A DNA stretch of 64,000 nt, from assembly GCF_002234675.1 (NCBI RefSeq), contig NC_019862.2:28192707-28256706 (forward strand), given 5' to 3'. Made by a program: the position numbers and the translations under genes. The DNA comes from Oryzias latipes. Its lineage: Eukaryota > Chordata > Actinopteri > Beloniformes > Adrianichthyidae. Below the pieces are notes generated by a model. The model saw nothing but the letters and a program-made list of their open reading frames with translations. It was not told the origin of the DNA and did not search any database. Shown here in pieces: positions 62,234-64,000 of the stretch. How positions within the stretch are numbered: the first letter of the stretch is position 1; the number at the start of each line of letters is the position of its first letter.

Positions 62234-63701
62234 CTATAGTCCAGTCTTTAGTTTGCTACCAAACTGTTTGTTGTAGCGCCCATAAGCAGCATTGCTGATG
62301 ATGACCTTGACAACAGCAGAGCCTTCGTCGGCGTTCACCTGCACATCCTGAACGGTGGCCTCTCTGTACAGCCAGCTGTGAAAGAGGACACACACACACA
62401 GAGTTACAGCTTCTCTACAGCCTGGTTTACACCGGTCCGTCTGCGGTCCCTCTCCCTTCTGTTACGTAAGGAGTCCGTCTCACGGCTGCCAGTTAGTTTA
62501 CATTGGTTGAGTCCCAATTCCCACCCTAACCCCTAACTACTAAAAAACTAGATAGTGTGGCACTATGTAGTGCCCTGAATTTAAAAAAGCCATTCGGACA
62601 CCGTGTTAACTACTTTTTTTTTTTTTTAATGGTGGATATGTCGTCATCGATTTCACAATGTTAAAATCTAATTTGATATTTGATATTGATGGCGTTTTGT
62701 AACGATTATTTATTAATCCACTGTCTTCTGAAGATAAAAACATTGATGATTTATTAAAAAACAACATTTAAATACATTTTTTTAGCAAAAATTGTTCCGA
62801 TGCAATGCAATGTGGTCTAAATTTGTGGATCTAGTGAGCATCGATGCACACTGGTTTTTCGCAGAGACTTCTGGGTGATTTCCAGGGCACCTGAATTGGG
62901 AATTGTAGATTCGGACAGCACTACAAAATGGCGAACGCACTTTATAGTGCACTATACAGTGCTCTATGTAGCGCACTTTATAGGGGGTTAGGATGGGAAT
63001 TGGGACATAGCCATCGTATCTGTTGTGTCTACGGTCCATCCCCCCACCCCCCACCAGGCCTCCAAAGTAGTGTTTTGTCCTGCCACCCCTGTGTGGTTTG
63101 TCCCTCTCTCTTCGCTCATGACCGTCCTGACTGAGTCCTTATAAAATGTTGTGTTTTTGTACTTCCAAAATTAAACATATGCCTAAACGGAAATCTGCAG
63201 TGGCGATGTGCGTTATCGCGTGGGCACGTCACCTTAAAAATATAATATAAAATGTAATAAAGTTTTATTTTAGGTAGAGCAAAATCTTTTATTTTGAAAA
63301 ACATTTCTCCTGCTTTTTGATGCAAAATTGACACATCAACAGACCGGAACTGGAACTCCTGCCTAAGGCTTTCATTGCGGAGAGACGGACGTCAGACACT
63401 GACATGACAAAGGCGATGTAAACATTACGATTGATTAATGAACGTTCTACTTTTTTGTCAACACAACGAAGACGCACAGCAGACGGACCAATGTAGATCA
63501 GGCGTAACAGATAAAATATCTAGACAAGAAAGACATTCATATCATCACCTTAACTGATGTGAGCTGAGGTCCACCCTGAGAGCTAAAACCTGCTTTCCTG
63601 TGGACTTTAAGATCTCCTCTTCCACTGCTTTCCTCAGCTTGTCCAGTCCTCGCCCCTCCAGGGCAGATATAGGTATGACGTCTGGATTCACACACTCATA
63701 A
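62234..63701 (-). CDS. gtpbp6: GTP-binding protein 6 (HflX-type mitochondrial-ribosome GTPase), last two exons
   Basis: C-terminal part of the HflX-family GTPase that acts on mitochondrial ribosomes. Final exon 62375-62234 encodes WLYREATVQDV to a TAG stop; the preceding exon ends at 63549 and encodes VIPISALEGRGLDKL (the G5-type SA motif of the GTPase) and VLALRVDLSSHQL. The junction AG|C restores Ser, giving QLSWLY exactly as in vertebrate GTPBP6. The upstream edge of the penultimate exon is uncertain: GACAG at 63702 is the nearest acceptor, but TTCTGCAG near 63.75 kb is an alternative. The rest of the gene lies to the right. It converges on plcxd1b, with stop codons about 110 bp apart. Confidence 0.9.
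62510..63009. mobile_element. MITE with about 25-bp terminal inverted repeats
   Basis: Left end GTCCCAATTCCCACCCTAACC, right end in reverse complement TGTCCCAATTCCCATCCTAACC. Length about 500 bp, in the last intron of gtpbp6. Subterminal TAGTGCACTATA-type palindromes occur near the right end. Target duplication not resolved. Confidence 0.75.
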
Positions 63702-64000
63702 CTGTCGGACACATTTGATTTCATCAACAAAAAGGTTTTTAGTCGAGCTTGCTCTGCAGAAATCAAAATGGTACTTACAACCCCAAGGAGCAATGCAAGT
63801 TTTTATGCATCTCTTCAGAAAAGGTACACAAAAACTCACAAGTCAAACTTCAACTATATGAAATTTATGTGTCAAAATTAATGTTTAAAAAAAAAAACAC
63901 ACACAAAAAACATCTACTTCCCATAGTATTGAGGAAAAAGTTTTCATAGATGTTTAAACAAATAAATACAACATTTCATAATTGAGGCAGAGCTGGTAAT
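63702..64000. other. gtpbp6 upstream intron sequence
   Basis: AT-rich and without a clear exon; the remaining gtpbp6 exons are expected beyond the right edge. Confidence 0.5.

Overview
This is nuclear DNA from a ray-finned (teleost) fish. The genes are vertebrate-type and split by introns, the background is AT-rich, and the repeats are ones typical of teleosts: L2-like LINE tails ending in GATTT repeats, hAT non-autonomous elements with 8-bp target duplications, and foldback elements. A percomorph or medaka-like species is plausible, but the sequence alone does not settle the species.

Six protein-coding genes were found and their exons joined by hand; every listed splice junction keeps the reading frame. 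From left to right they are: slc9a7 (minus strand, 12 coding exons, 5751-21175, with the 3' end beyond the left edge); rp2 (plus, 5 exons, 26404-30497); jade3 (plus, 10 coding exons, 35495-42526); two tandem plcxd1-like genes (plus, 6 exons each, 48220-53570 and 57576-62123); and the 3' end of gtpbp6 (minus, 62234 to about 63701, continuing past the right edge). slc9a7 and rp2 are head-to-head across about 5.2 kb. plcxd1b and gtpbp6 are tail-to-tail, with stop codons about 110 bp apart.

The genes are not an operon-like unit. They encode a Golgi Na+(K+)/H+ exchanger, the ARL3 GTPase-activating protein of the cilium, a PHD-finger scaffold of the HBO1 histone acetyltransferase complex, two phosphoinositide-type phospholipase C X-domain proteins and a mitochondrial-ribosome GTPase. 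The order is informative: in human SLC9A7, RP2 and JADE3 lie together at Xp11.3, while PLCXD1 and GTPBP6 lie together in the X/Y pseudoautosomal region. Here both groups are one block.

The strongest unusual observations are two U12-type (minor spliceosome) introns in slc9a7, one AT-AC and one GT-AG; a GC-AG intron in jade3; a near-identical 1.4-kb tandem duplication in slc9a7 intron 1 with the same 9-bp microhomology at all three boundaries; a three-armed foldback element at 46.3-47.2 kb; a second foldback element carrying a palindromic minisatellite of about 21 bp at 43.6-44.2 kb; three hAT elements with recognisable target-site duplications; and several strong intronic hairpins. I found no bacterial-type system, CRISPR array, tRNA or rRNA gene, and no complete autonomous transposase.
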